DNA from: Streptomyces maremycinicus
Lineage (GTDB): Bacteria > Actinomycetota > Actinomycetes > Streptomycetales > Streptomycetaceae
Assembly (NCBI RefSeq): GCF_001184025.1
Contig: NZ_BBYG01000017.1
Coordinates: 62,001 to 126,000, forward strand
DNA: 64,000 nt
Reading direction: 5' to 3'
Under the pieces are notes generated by a model. That model ran no database searches. It was given only the letters and a program-made list of their open reading frames with translations, and was not told the DNA's origin. The translations under genes and the position numbers were made by a program. This document shows positions 34,823 through 43,299 of this stretch, one piece after another (within the stretch, counting starts at the first letter, position 1; each line of letters starts with the position of its first letter).

Positions 34823-35763
34823 CCGTAGGTCTCCTCGCGGACCTGCTCCAGGGCCTTGGCCAGGTCCTCGGGGTAGTCGCTGGCGAACTCCGCCCACTGC
34901 CCGTCGCCGGGGTGCTCGAAGCCCAGCCGCACCGCGTGCAGCCACTGCCGGGTCAGGCCGAGCCGCTTGGCGAGCGTGGGGTCGGCGCCGTAGGTCAGGT
35001 CACCGACGCAGGGGTGACGGTGGGCGGCCATGTGCACGCGGATCTGGTGCGTGCGGCCCGTCTCCAGCTTCACGTCCAGCAGGGAGGCCGCGCGGAAGGC
35101 CTCGATCAGGTCGTAGTGCGTGACGGACGGCTTGCCCTCGGCCGTGACCGCCCACTTGTAGTCGTGGTGCGGATGCCGGCCGATCGGTGCGTCGATCGTG
35201 CCGCTGGTCGGGTCGGGGTGGCCCTGGACGAGCGTGTGGTAGCGCTTGTCGACCGTGCGCTCCTTGAACTGGCGCTTGAGCGACGTGTACGCACGCTCCG
35301 ACTTGGCGACCACCATCAGCCCCGAGGTGCCGACGTCCAGCCGGTGCACGATGCCCTGGCGCTCGGCCGCACCGGAGGTGGAGATGCGGTACCCGGCGGC
35401 GGCGAGCCCGCCGATGACGGTCGTCCCGCTCCAGCCGGGCGACGGGTGCGCGGCCACGCCGACCGGCTTGACGATCACGACCACGTCGTCGTCGTCGTGC
35501 ACGATCTCCATGCCCTCGACCGGCTCGGCGACGATCTGCACCGGCGCCGGCGCCTGCGGCATCTCGACCTCCAGCCAGGCCCCGCCGATCACCCGCTCGG
35601 ACTTACCGACCACCGAGCCGTCGACCGTGACCTTCCCCGCCGCAGCCAGCTCGGCGGCCTTCGTACGGGAGAAGCCGAACATGCGGGAGATGGCGGCGTC
35701 TACGCGCTCGCCCTCCAGGCCGTCCGGCACGGGCAGGGTACGGGTCTCGGGAATCGTGCTCAC
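34819..35763 (-). CDS. rluD: RluD-family 23S rRNA pseudouridine synthase
   Basis: A 314-aa RluA-family enzyme with an N-terminal S4 RNA-binding domain (about residues 12-75) and the catalytic segment GIVHRLDVGTSGLMVVAKS, whose aspartate is the nucleophile. It should modify uridines in helix 69 of 23S rRNA, by analogy with RluD. GTG 35763 (VSTIPETRTLPVPDG) is used. It lies downstream of lspA, an order common to many bacteria. Confidence 0.92.
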   Translation of the reverse strand: MSTIPETRTLPVPDGLEGERVDAAISRMFGFSRTKAAELAAAGKVTVDGSVVGKSERVIGGAWLEVEMPQAPAPVQIVAEPVEGMEIVHDDDDVVVIVKPVGVAAHPSPGWSGTTVIGGLAAAGYRISTSGAAERQGIVHRLDVGTSGLMVVAKSERAYTSLKRQFKERTVDKRYHTLVQGHPDPTSGTIDAPIGRHPHHDYKWAVTAEGKPSVTHYDLIEAFRAASLLDVKLETGRTHQIRVHMAAHRHPCVGDLTYGADPTLAKRLGLTRQWLHAVRLGFEHPGDGQWAEFASDYPEDLAKALEQVREETYG

Positions 35764-35805
35764 CCGTCGAGTATGCAGGACGGCTCCGGTACCGCCGTAC
35801 GGCCC

Positions 35806-35814
35806 TGTGGACAA
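35806..35814 (-). promoter_or_regulatory. Perfect DnaA-box-like 9-mer upstream of rluD
   Basis: TGTGGACAA here is the complement of TTGTCCACA, the Streptomyces consensus DnaA box. It lies in the lspA-rluD gap, 43 bases upstream of rluD. It is a single box, so it could be chance. Confidence 0.4.
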
Positions 35815-35896
35815 CCACCGCCGACGACCCCCGCCGACAGCCACCGTGGCCGACCGCTGGCTGTGGTCGAACGCCGTGGTCGACCGCCGCGCGCGG

Positions 35897-36493
35897 TCAG
35901 TCCTTGTGGACGGTCCCGTCCGGGTCCAGTCCCTTGAAGGACAGCAGCACGATCAGGATGCCGCCGCAGACGATCGCCGAGTCGGCGAGGTTGAAGACGG
36001 CGAAGTGCTTCGGGGCGATGAAGTCCACGACCGCGCCCTCGAAGACGCCCGGCGCGCGGAAGATCCGGTCGGTGAGGTTGCCCAGCGCGCCGCCCAGCAG
36101 CAGCCCCAGGGCGATCGCCCAGGGCAGGCTGTAGAGCTTGCGGGCGAGCCGGGCGATCACCACGATCACGGCCGTCGCGATGACCGTGAAGATGATGGTG
36201 AAGGCCTCACCGAAGCCGAAGGCCGCGCCCGCGTTGCGGATGGCCTCGAACTTCAGCCAGTCCCCGACGATCTCGATCGGCGCGTGATGCTCCAGCTCGG
36301 CGACCACGATCATCTTGCTGACCAGGTCGATCACGTACGCGATCGTGGCGACGGTGAAGAGCACGGCGATGCGGCGCTTGCCCCTGGGCCGCGCCCCGGT
36401 GCTCTCCTGCCCGTCCGGGCCGGACGACTGCTCCGGCTCGGATCCCGCCTCTGGGGTGTCCGGCGTACCGATGACGCGCTCCGCCTCTGCCAC
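35897..36493 (-). CDS. lspA: Lipoprotein signal peptidase (signal peptidase II)
   Basis: A 198-aa membrane aspartyl protease with four helices. The two catalytic aspartates lie in GNLTDRIFRAPG and FNLADSAIV, and the NAGAAFGFG motif is present. A 38-residue charged N-terminal extension (PEAGSEPEQSSGPDG...) is longer than in E. coli but common in Streptomyces. It cleaves lipoprotein signal peptides after lipid attachment. It lies 67 bases after the dksA-like gene. Confidence 0.95.
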   Translation of the reverse strand: MAEAERVIGTPDTPEAGSEPEQSSGPDGQESTGARPRGKRRIAVLFTVATIAYVIDLVSKMIVVAELEHHAPIEIVGDWLKFEAIRNAGAAFGFGEAFTIIFTVIATAVIVVIARLARKLYSLPWAIALGLLLGGALGNLTDRIFRAPGVFEGAVVDFIAPKHFAVFNLADSAIVCGGILIVLLSFKGLDPDGTVHKD

Positions 36494-36560
36494 GTGAGTC
36501 CCTCAACCTAGGTACCTGACTGAGGACGAGGGTACGGCACACCCCCCGGCAGCCAGGTGA

Positions 36561-37700
36561 TCAGTACCGGCGCTCCTGCTTCTGCTTGCACTCGACGCAC
36601 AGCGTGGCCCTCGGGAAGGCCTGCATCCGGGCCTTGCCGATGGCCTGGCCGCAGTTCTCGCACAGGCCGTAGGTACCGGCGTCCAGCCGCTCCAGGGCGT
36701 GCTCGGTCTGCACCAGCATCTCGCGCGCGTTGGCGGCCAGCGCCAGTTCGTGTTCGCGCGTGATGTTCTTCGTGCCGGTGTCCGCCTGGTCGTCGCCGGC
36801 ACCGTCCCCCGAGTCCCGCATCAGGCCCGTCAGGGCCGCCTCGGAGGAGGCGAGCTCCGCCCGCAGCCGCGCCTGCTCGGAGTCGAGCTCCGCGCGGGCC
36901 TCCTCGACCTCCTCCGGCGTCCACGGCTCCTCGCCGGGGCGCACCGCCAGCTCGCCCGGCTCCGCTGCGGCGAGGCGTGCCTTGGGAACGGCGGTCTTCG
37001 CCGCTGTGGCCGTACCCGGAGTCTTCTTCGCAACCACAGTCGTGGCTCCCGTCTGCTCCGCGGCCGAGGCCGCGCCCACCTTCTTGGCCGTGCTCTTCCT
37101 GCCCGCACTCGTCCCGGTCACGCCTTCGGCACCGACGATCTTCTCGTCGGTGACCTTCTCGGCGTCGACCTTCTTCGCGGTGACCTTCCTGGCGGCGGAC
37201 TTCTTGGCAGCCGCCTTGCCGGCGACCGCCGTGGCCGCCTTCTTCGCCACGCCCTTCTTGGCGACGCTCTTCTTGGCGACGCTCTTCTTCGCGACGCCCG
37301 TCTTCACGGCTGCCTTCTCGGCGGCGGTCTTCCTCGCGGCGGTCTTCTTCGCCGCGGGCGCCTTCCCGGCCGGACCGCCGTTCCCTTCCGGTGCGCCCGC
37401 CCCCGCCTGCGCCGCTTCCTCCTCCACCGGTCTTCGGGCCACCGCCTTGCCGGCGGCGGACTTCCCGGCGGCGGCCTTCTTGGCCACCGACTTCTTCGGC
37501 GCCCCGGCCGCGACCGACCGCACCGTCTTCACGGCCCTGCCGTCCTTGGCCGCGCCACCGGAGGAACCGGAGGCACCGGCCGGACCGGAGGCACCGGACG
37601 GACCGGGAGCACCAGAGGCGCCGGAGGCATCGGAAACACCGGAGGCACGCGTGGAGCTGCCGGACGACGACTGCTGTACGGCGGTCTTCTTCGCCACCAT
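36561..37700 (-). CDS. DksA/TraR zinc-finger protein with long Lys/Ala-rich and collagen-like arms
   Basis: A 379-aa protein. The C-terminal 110 residues are DksA/TraR-like: an EEVEEARAELDSEQARLRAELASSEA coiled coil and a four-cysteine zinc finger (Cys347, 350, 368, 371; CENCGQAIG...LCVECK). Ahead of it are a Gly-x-x run (residues 21-49, GASGAPGPSGASGPAG) and a histone-H1-like stretch of AKK/AAKK repeats (about 65-235). DksA-type proteins act on RNA polymerase; the arm could bind nucleic acid. ATG 37700. The Streptomyces homologue is annotated as DnaK suppressor-like. Divergent from ileS. Confidence 0.88.
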   Translation of the reverse strand: MVAKKTAVQQSSSGSSTRASGVSDASGASGAPGPSGASGPAGASGSSGGAAKDGRAVKTVRSVAAGAPKKSVAKKAAAGKSAAGKAVARRPVEEEAAQAGAGAPEGNGGPAGKAPAAKKTAARKTAAEKAAVKTGVAKKSVAKKSVAKKGVAKKAATAVAGKAAAKKSAARKVTAKKVDAEKVTDEKIVGAEGVTGTSAGRKSTAKKVGAASAAEQTGATTVVAKKTPGTATAAKTAVPKARLAAAEPGELAVRPGEEPWTPEEVEEARAELDSEQARLRAELASSEAALTGLMRDSGDGAGDDQADTGTKNITREHELALAANAREMLVQTEHALERLDAGTYGLCENCGQAIGKARMQAFPRATLCVECKQKQERRY

Positions 37701-38008
37701 GGCCGCGGCCCCTTCACATATTGTGATCTTGCACGCGAATCGTGCTGGGACGATAAATCGACTTGGAGCCCGCGGCAACGGGGCGCACCGCCCGATTCGC
37801 CCGCCTCGCGCACGCCACGCGGCAAGCCTGCATCCGTTGTGCCCAGCTCCCCGCCCGGTAATCCGCCGAGCCGGGCATCCCGGAATCCGGGCACCCATAC
37901 CATCACACATAGCGACCATTGGGGTTGTTCCGGACCGGACCGGAGACCGGGTCCGGCGCCCCCGAAAACCCGTCGGCCGCTGTCGTCGCGGAGCCGTACA
38001 CTGGGCGG
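37701..38008. other. Spacer upstream of the ileS leader, with TCACATATTGTGA dyad
   Basis: This non-coding stretch precedes both divergent genes. A perfect dyad TCACA-TAT-TGTGA lies at 37714-37726, 14 bases upstream of the dksA-like start. Further in are GC-rich dyads (about 37932-37955). A TACACT hexamer at 37997-38002 is a plausible -10 for ileS with a poor -35. I see no gene. Confidence 0.5.
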
Positions 38009-38300
38009 AGCGAAAAGCGTGGATGGGGACGAGTAGCGGCGTACGCAGCCCAGAGCGACCCGGGGACGGTGGAAGCCCGGGGGCGAGCGCGACGTGAAGA
38101 TCACCCCGGAGCCGCCGGAGGAAAGCCCCAGCCGACAGGCGAAGGCCAGTAGAACCGGCATCGCGACCCCAATGAGGGGGCTCACCGGCGCGCAGAGGGC
38201 GCCGGAGGGCCAAGGAGGGTGGTACCGCGGGAGCGCGCCGCACACGGCGTAGACAGCCAAGTCGGCTCTCGTCCCTCCGACGGAAGACAGTATGTCCGCC
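38009..38300 (+). promoter_or_regulatory. T-box riboswitch leader of ileS
   Basis: The T-box sequence AGGGTGGTACCGCG is at 38216-38229. In Stem I the AGTA loop E half is at 38032-38035, and GAAGATCA at 38096-38103 gives the specifier ATC (isoleucine) at 38100-38102. Downstream CCTCC (38274-38278) can pair either with the GGAGGG of the T-box or with the GGAGG ribosome site (38301-38305). This fits the actinobacterial type that controls translation: uncharged tRNA-Ile would free the ribosome site. Confidence 0.9.
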
Positions 38301-38312
38301 GGAGGAAGCTCG

Positions 38313-41300
38313 TTGAACACGCAGCCGCAGTACCGACAGGTGCCCGCCCAGGTCGACCTGCCCGCCCTCGAGCACGCGGTGCTCGACTTCTGGCGCGAGC
38401 AGAAGATCTTCGCCAAGAGCCTGGAGCAGTCCGAGGGCCGCCCCGAGTGGGTGTTCTACGAGGGCCCGCCCACCGCCAACGGCATGCCGGGCGCCCACCA
38501 CATCGAGGCCCGCGTCTTCAAGGACGTCTTCCCCCGCTTCCGCACCATGCGCGGCTACCACGTGGCGCGCAAGGCCGGCTGGGACTGCCACGGCCTCCCG
38601 GTGGAGCTCGCGGTCGAGAAGGAGCTCGGCTTCTCCGGCAAGCAGGACATCGAGGCGTACGGCATCGCCGCCTTCAACGACAAGTGCCGCGAGTCCGTGC
38701 TCCGCCACACCGACGCGTTCTCCGAGCTGACTACCCGCATGGGCTACTGGGTCGACCTCGACGACGCCTACGTCACGATGGACCCCGAGTACATCGAGTC
38801 GGTCTGGTGGTCGCTGAAGGAGATCTACAACAAGGGCCTGCTGGTCCAGGACCACCGCGTCGCCCCCTGGTGCCCCCGGTGCGGCACGGGCCTGTCCGAC
38901 CACGAGCTGGCCCAGGGCTACGAGACGGTCGTCGACCCGTCCGTGTACGTCCGTTTCCCGCTCACCTCCGGTCCGCTCGCCGGCGAGGCCGCCCTCCTGG
39001 TGTGGACGACGACCCCCTGGACGCTCGTCTCCAACACGGCCGTGGCCGCGCACCCCGAGGTCCCCTACGTCGTGGCGACCAACGGCGAGGAGAAGCTCGT
39101 CGTCGCCGAACCGCTGGTCGCCAAGGCGCTCGGCGAGGGCTGGGAGACCACCGGCGAGACCTTCACCGGCGCCGAGATGGAGCGCTGGACCTATCAACGT
39201 CCGTTCGAGCTCGTGGAGTTCCCGGAGCCCGCCCACTACGTGGTGAACGCCGAGTACGTCACCACCGAGGACGGCACCGGTCTGGTCCACCAGTCCCCCG
39301 CCTTCGGTGAGGACGACCTCAAGGTCTGCCGCTCCTACGGCCTGCCCGTCGTCAACCCGGTCCGCCCGGACGGCACCTTCGAGGAGTCCGTCCCGATGGT
39401 CGGCGGCGTCTTCTTCAAGAAGGCGGACGAAAAGCTCACCGAGGACCTCCAGCAGCGCGGCCTCCTGTTCAAGCACATCCCGTACGAGCACAGCTACCCG
39501 CACTGCTGGCGCTGCCACACCGCGCTCCTCTACTACGCGCAGCCGTCCTGGTACATCCGCACCACGGCCGTCAAGGACCGCCTCCTCCAGGAGAACGAGA
39601 AGACCAACTGGTTCCCGGACACGGTCAAGCACGGCCGCTACGGCGACTGGCTGAACAACAACATCGACTGGGCGCTGTCCCGCAACCGCTTCTGGGGCAC
39701 CCCGCTGCCGATCTGGCGCTGCGAGGAGGACCACCTCACCGTCGTCGGCTCCCGCGCGGAGCTGTCCGAACTCACCGGCACCGACCAGTCCGAGCTGGAC
39801 CCGCACCGCCCGTACATCGACGCCGTCACCTTCGCCTGTCCCCAGGACGGCTGCGGGCGGACGGCCACGCGCGTGCCGGAGGTCATCGACGCCTGGTACG
39901 ACTCGGGTTCGATGCCGTTCGCGCAGTGGGGCTACCCGTACAAGAACAAGGACCTCTTCGAGTCGCGCTACCCGGCGCAGTTCATCAGCGAGGCCATCGA
40001 CCAGACCCGCGGCTGGTTCTACACGCTGATGGCGATCGGCACGCTGGTCTTCGACAAGTCGTCGTACGAGAACGTCGTCTGCCTGGGCCACATCCTCGCC
40101 GAGGACGGCCGCAAGATGTCCAAGCACCTGGGCAACATCCTTCAGCCGATCCCGCTGATGGACCAGCACGGCGCCGACGCGGTGCGCTGGTTCATGGCGG
40201 CCGGCGGTTCCCCGTGGGCGGCCCGCCGGGTGGGCCACAACACCATCCAGGAGGTCGTCCGCAAGACGCTCCTGACGTACTGGAACACGGTCGCCTTCCA
40301 GGCGCTGTACGCCCGTACGTCCGGCTGGGCGCCGAGTGAGGCCGACCCGGCCCCGGCCGACCGCCCGGTGCTGGACCGCTGGCTGCTCTCCGAACTCCAC
40401 GCGCTCACCGACCAGGTGACGCAGGCTCTGGAGGCGTACGACACCCAGCGCGCCGGCAAGCTGCTCTCCGCGTTCGTCGACGACCTCTCCAACTGGTACG
40501 TCCGCCGCTCCCGTCGCCGCTTCTGGCAGGGCGACAAGGCCGCGCTGCGCACCCTGCACGAGGTCGTCGAGACGGTCACCAAGCTGATGGCCCCGCTGAC
40601 GCCGTTCATCACCGAGCGGGTCTGGCAGGACCTCGTCGTGCCGGTCACCCCGGACGCCCCGGACTCGGTCCACCTGGCCGCCTGGCCGGAGCCGGACCTC
40701 TCCGCGATCGACCCGGAACTGTCGAAGCAGATGGTCCTGGTCCGCCGCCTGGTGGAGCTGGGCCGCGCCACGCGCGCGGAGTCGGGCGTCAAGACCCGTC
40801 AGCCGCTCAAGCGCGCCCTGATCGCCGCGAGCGGCTTCGACGCCCTCGACCGCGAGCTGCACGGGCAGATCACGGAGGAGCTCAACGTCGAGTCGCTGGC
40901 GTCCCTCTCCGAGGTCGGCGGCAGCCTGGTCGACACGACCGCCAAGGCCAACTTCCGCGCCCTCGGCAAGCGGTTCGGCAAGCGCGTCCAGGAGGTCGCC
41001 AAGGCCGTCGCCGACGCCGACGCGGCCGCGCTGTCCCTCGCCCTGCGCGAGGGCACGGCCTCGGTGGAGGTCGACGGCGAGACGATCACCCTGGCCCCCG
41101 ACGAGGTCATCATCACGGAGACCCCGCGCGAGGGCTGGTCCGTCGCCTCCGACTCCGGCGCGACGGTCGCCCTCGACCTGGAGATCACCGAGGAGCTGCG
41201 GCGGGCGGGCCTGGCCCGGGACGCGATCCGGCTGATCCAGGAGGCCCGCAAGAACAGCGGCCTCGACGTCGCCGACCGCATCGCGCTGCGCTGGACCGCG

Positions 41301-41459
41301 ACCGACCCGGCGACGGCGGACGCCCTGTCCGGCCACGCCGGCCTCATCGCCGACGAGGTGCTCGCCACGGACTTCGCCCAGGGCGAGGCGGACGACACGT
41401 ACGGCGCCCCGTTCACGGACGACGGCCTGACGCTGACGTTCCGCCTGCGCAAGGCGTAG
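38313..41459 (+). CDS. ileS: Isoleucyl-tRNA synthetase
   Basis: A 1048-aa class Ia synthetase. PTANGMPGAHHIEARVFKD (about residues 53-71) is the HIGH region in the variant of the eukaryote-like IleRS clade, and KMSKH is at 601-605. WCPRCGTGLSDHELAQGYE belongs to the editing-domain insertion. I choose TTG 38313, because GGAGGAAG is 5 bases upstream and is the site masked by the leader; ATG 38292 lies between that site and its complement and lacks a ribosome site. Regulated by the T-box. Confidence 0.95.
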   Translation: MNTQPQYRQVPAQVDLPALEHAVLDFWREQKIFAKSLEQSEGRPEWVFYEGPPTANGMPGAHHIEARVFKDVFPRFRTMRGYHVARKAGWDCHGLPVELAVEKELGFSGKQDIEAYGIAAFNDKCRESVLRHTDAFSELTTRMGYWVDLDDAYVTMDPEYIESVWWSLKEIYNKGLLVQDHRVAPWCPRCGTGLSDHELAQGYETVVDPSVYVRFPLTSGPLAGEAALLVWTTTPWTLVSNTAVAAHPEVPYVVATNGEEKLVVAEPLVAKALGEGWETTGETFTGAEMERWTYQRPFELVEFPEPAHYVVNAEYVTTEDGTGLVHQSPAFGEDDLKVCRSYGLPVVNPVRPDGTFEESVPMVGGVFFKKADEKLTEDLQQRGLLFKHIPYEHSYPHCWRCHTALLYYAQPSWYIRTTAVKDRLLQENEKTNWFPDTVKHGRYGDWLNNNIDWALSRNRFWGTPLPIWRCEEDHLTVVGSRAELSELTGTDQSELDPHRPYIDAVTFACPQDGCGRTATRVPEVIDAWYDSGSMPFAQWGYPYKNKDLFESRYPAQFISEAIDQTRGWFYTLMAIGTLVFDKSSYENVVCLGHILAEDGRKMSKHLGNILQPIPLMDQHGADAVRWFMAAGGSPWAARRVGHNTIQEVVRKTLLTYWNTVAFQALYARTSGWAPSEADPAPADRPVLDRWLLSELHALTDQVTQALEAYDTQRAGKLLSAFVDDLSNWYVRRSRRRFWQGDKAALRTLHEVVETVTKLMAPLTPFITERVWQDLVVPVTPDAPDSVHLAAWPEPDLSAIDPELSKQMVLVRRLVELGRATRAESGVKTRQPLKRALIAASGFDALDRELHGQITEELNVESLASLSEVGGSLVDTTAKANFRALGKRFGKRVQEVAKAVADADAAALSLALREGTASVEVDGETITLAPDEVIITETPREGWSVASDSGATVALDLEITEELRRAGLARDAIRLIQEARKNSGLDVADRIALRWTATDPATADALSGHAGLIADEVLATDFAQGEADDTYGAPFTDDGLTLTFRLRKA

Positions 41460-41475
41460 GGCGTAAGGCACCGGC

Positions 41476-41510
41476 GAGGGCCCGGTTCCCCCCTGGGGGC
41501 CGGGCCCTTC
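41476..41510 (+). terminator. Hairpin just after ileS
   Basis: GAGGGCCCGG (41476-41485) pairs with CCGGGCCCTT (41500-41509), with one G-T pair, 17 bases after the ileS stop. Confidence 0.6.
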
Positions 41511-41566
41511 GCATGTCGGCGTGCGGGTCCGGCGAGGGCGCGCATGATCGCCGTCAACACGCGTAA

Positions 41567-41608
41567 AAAGGGCGGGACCCCGGATGGTGATCCGGGGTCC
41601 CGCCCTTT
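41567..41608. terminator. 19-bp perfect hairpin between ileS and divIVA
   Basis: The arm 41567-41585 pairs exactly with 41590-41608 around GGTG. Read on the minus strand it is followed by a T run (CCCTTTTTACGC), so it is a classical intrinsic terminator for divIVA, 36 bases past its stop, and may also back up ileS. Confidence 0.88.
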
Positions 41609-41643
41609 GAACGCTGCCGACGCCTAAGGCGTACTACAGGCCG

Positions 41644-42900
41644 TCAGTTGTCGTCCTCGTCGATGAGGAAGCCACGCATCGGCGAGGGAGCCTGACCCAT
41701 CGGCGACGGGCCCTGCGGCCGCACCGGAGCCATCGGCTGGGTCATCGCCGGCGACATCTGCTGCTGCCCGCCGTAGGACGGCGCGGCCGGGCTGGGAGCG
41801 CCCATGCCGGGGTTGCCGCCGTAGGACTGGGCACCGGCACCGGCCGGAGCCATGGAAGGCGCCGGGGACGGCGGCAGCGAAGCCGTGGCCGGAGTACGCG
41901 GCGGAGCCAGGGAGTCGTCGGCCTGGGTCTCCAGCTGACGCAGCTGGGACTCGAGGTACGACTTCAGACGCGTGCGGTACTCGCGCTCGAAGCCACGCAG
42001 GTCCTCGACCTTGCGCTCCAGCGTGGCGCGGGCGGACTCCAGGGAGCCCATCGCGACGCGGTGCTTCTCCTGCGCGTCCCGCTCCAGGGCGTCGGCCTTG
42101 GCACGGGCGTCCCGCTCGAGACCCTCGGCACGCGAACGCGCCTCACCGACGATCTTGTTGGCCTCGGAACGGGCCTCGGCGATCGCCTGGTCGGCGGTCT
42201 GCTGGGCCAGCGAGAGGACACGGGCGGCGCTGTCGCCACCGGGGCCCTGACCGGGGCCGCCCATCGGACCGCCCATGGGGCCGCCCATCGGGCCACCCAT
42301 CTGCTGCTGCATGGGGTTCTGGCCCATCGGACCCTGACCCATCGGGCCCTGACCCATGGGGCCTTGGCCCATCGGACCCTGACCCATCTGCTGCTGCATG
42401 GGGTTCTGGCCCATCGGACCCTGACCCATCGGGCCCTGGCCCTGCGGACCGCCCTGGCCGCCGTTGGGGCCGGCGGGCAGCTGCGGCGCACCGCTCGGCA
42501 GCTGGGGCGGGCCACCCATGGGGCCACCCATCTGCTGCTGCGGCGGGCCCGATATGCCGGCGGGCACCGGAGCACCCGGGCCTCGCATGCCCTGCTGCGG
42601 CATGCCCTGCGGAGGCATCCCCTGCTGGGGCATGCCCTGCTGCTGCATGCCGCCCTGCTGGGGCATGCCACCCTGCTGCTGGTCCTGTTCGGGCGGCTTG
42701 CGCATGTTCTGCTGGTTCTGGGCAGCAGCGCGCGTGGCCGCGGCCAGCTTGGCCCGCAGGTCCTCGTTCTCACGAAGCAGGCGGGTCAGTTCGGCTTCGA
42801 CCTCATCGAGGAAGGCATCGACCTCGTCCTCGTCATAGCCTTCTCGGAGGCGGACGGTCGTGAACTGCTTGTTCCGCACGTCCTCGGGGGTCAACGGCAT
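41644..42900 (-). CDS. divIVA: Polar growth determinant DivIVA (Wag31-type)
   Basis: A 418-aa DivIVA that marks hyphal tips and drives polar wall growth. The membrane-binding N-terminal domain is typical (MPLTPEDVRNKQFTTVRLREGYDEDEVDAFLDEVEAELTRLLREN). A long Gln/Gly/Met/Pro-rich linker (about 68-220) with GQGPMGQ repeats separates it from a second coiled coil (about 222-325: LAQQTADQAIAEARSEANKIVGEARSRAEGLE). A Pro/Ala/Ser tail ends with FLIDEDDN. The linker DNA contains a perfect 57-bp direct repeat. Confidence 0.97.
   Translation of the reverse strand: MPLTPEDVRNKQFTTVRLREGYDEDEVDAFLDEVEAELTRLLRENEDLRAKLAAATRAAAQNQQNMRKPPEQDQQQGGMPQQGGMQQQGMPQQGMPPQGMPQQGMRGPGAPVPAGISGPPQQQMGGPMGGPPQLPSGAPQLPAGPNGGQGGPQGQGPMGQGPMGQNPMQQQMGQGPMGQGPMGQGPMGQGPMGQNPMQQQMGGPMGGPMGGPMGGPGQGPGGDSAARVLSLAQQTADQAIAEARSEANKIVGEARSRAEGLERDARAKADALERDAQEKHRVAMGSLESARATLERKVEDLRGFEREYRTRLKSYLESQLRQLETQADDSLAPPRTPATASLPPSPAPSMAPAGAGAQSYGGNPGMGAPSPAAPSYGGQQQMSPAMTQPMAPVRPQGPSPMGQAPSPMRGFLIDEDDN
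42295..42438 (-). repeat. 57-bp perfect direct repeat inside divIVA, period 87 bp
   Basis: The segments 42295-42351 and 42382-42438 are identical. The period of 87 bases is 29 codons, so unequal exchange between them would add or remove an in-frame block of the linker. Confidence 0.85.
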
Positions 42901-42952
42901 CTCTTCACCTCAACGTAGTCGTCGGCATCGGCAAGACGGTAGTTCACATCGC

Positions 42953-43237
42953 TCACAGCCGGCTCACGATCGAGATCAGGATGTAGACGATGATCATCAG
43001 TACGAAGAAGGACAGGTCGAGCGCCACGCCCCCGAGACGCAACGGCGGGATGACCCGCCGCAGAAGCTTGAGCGGTGGATCGGTGACAGTGTAGGTGGCC
43101 TCCAGAACGACCACCATCGCCTTGCCGGGCTGCCATGAGCGGGCGAACTGGAAGACGTAGTCCATGACCAACCGGAAGATGAGCACGATGAGGAAGACCA
43201 TCAGCGCGATGTAGACGACATCCAGGACCACGCTCAT
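42953..43237 (-). CDS. YggT-family membrane protein (YlmG)
   Basis: A 94-aa protein with two membrane helices (about residues 2-26 and 72-92) and the YggT motif PPLKLLRRVIPPLRLGGVALDLS. The family (YlmG) sits in dcw clusters of Gram-positive bacteria and is linked to envelope and division-site organisation. It lies between sepF and divIVA. Confidence 0.92.
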   Translation of the reverse strand: MSVVLDVVYIALMVFLIVLIFRLVMDYVFQFARSWQPGKAMVVVLEATYTVTDPPLKLLRRVIPPLRLGGVALDLSFFVLMIIVYILISIVSRL

Positions 43238-43299
43238 GTTCGGTGCTTCCCTCTCCCCTGTTCCCTGCTTCTCTGTACTGCTGCTTCCGGCCTAGCGTC

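Noticed and set aside
36561..41471. Minus-strand frame open for 1636 codons across the whole of ileS
   Set aside because: Only the last 379 codons are real (dksA-like). The rest is the antisense of ileS, kept open by high GC; IleRS on the other strand has full family motifs.
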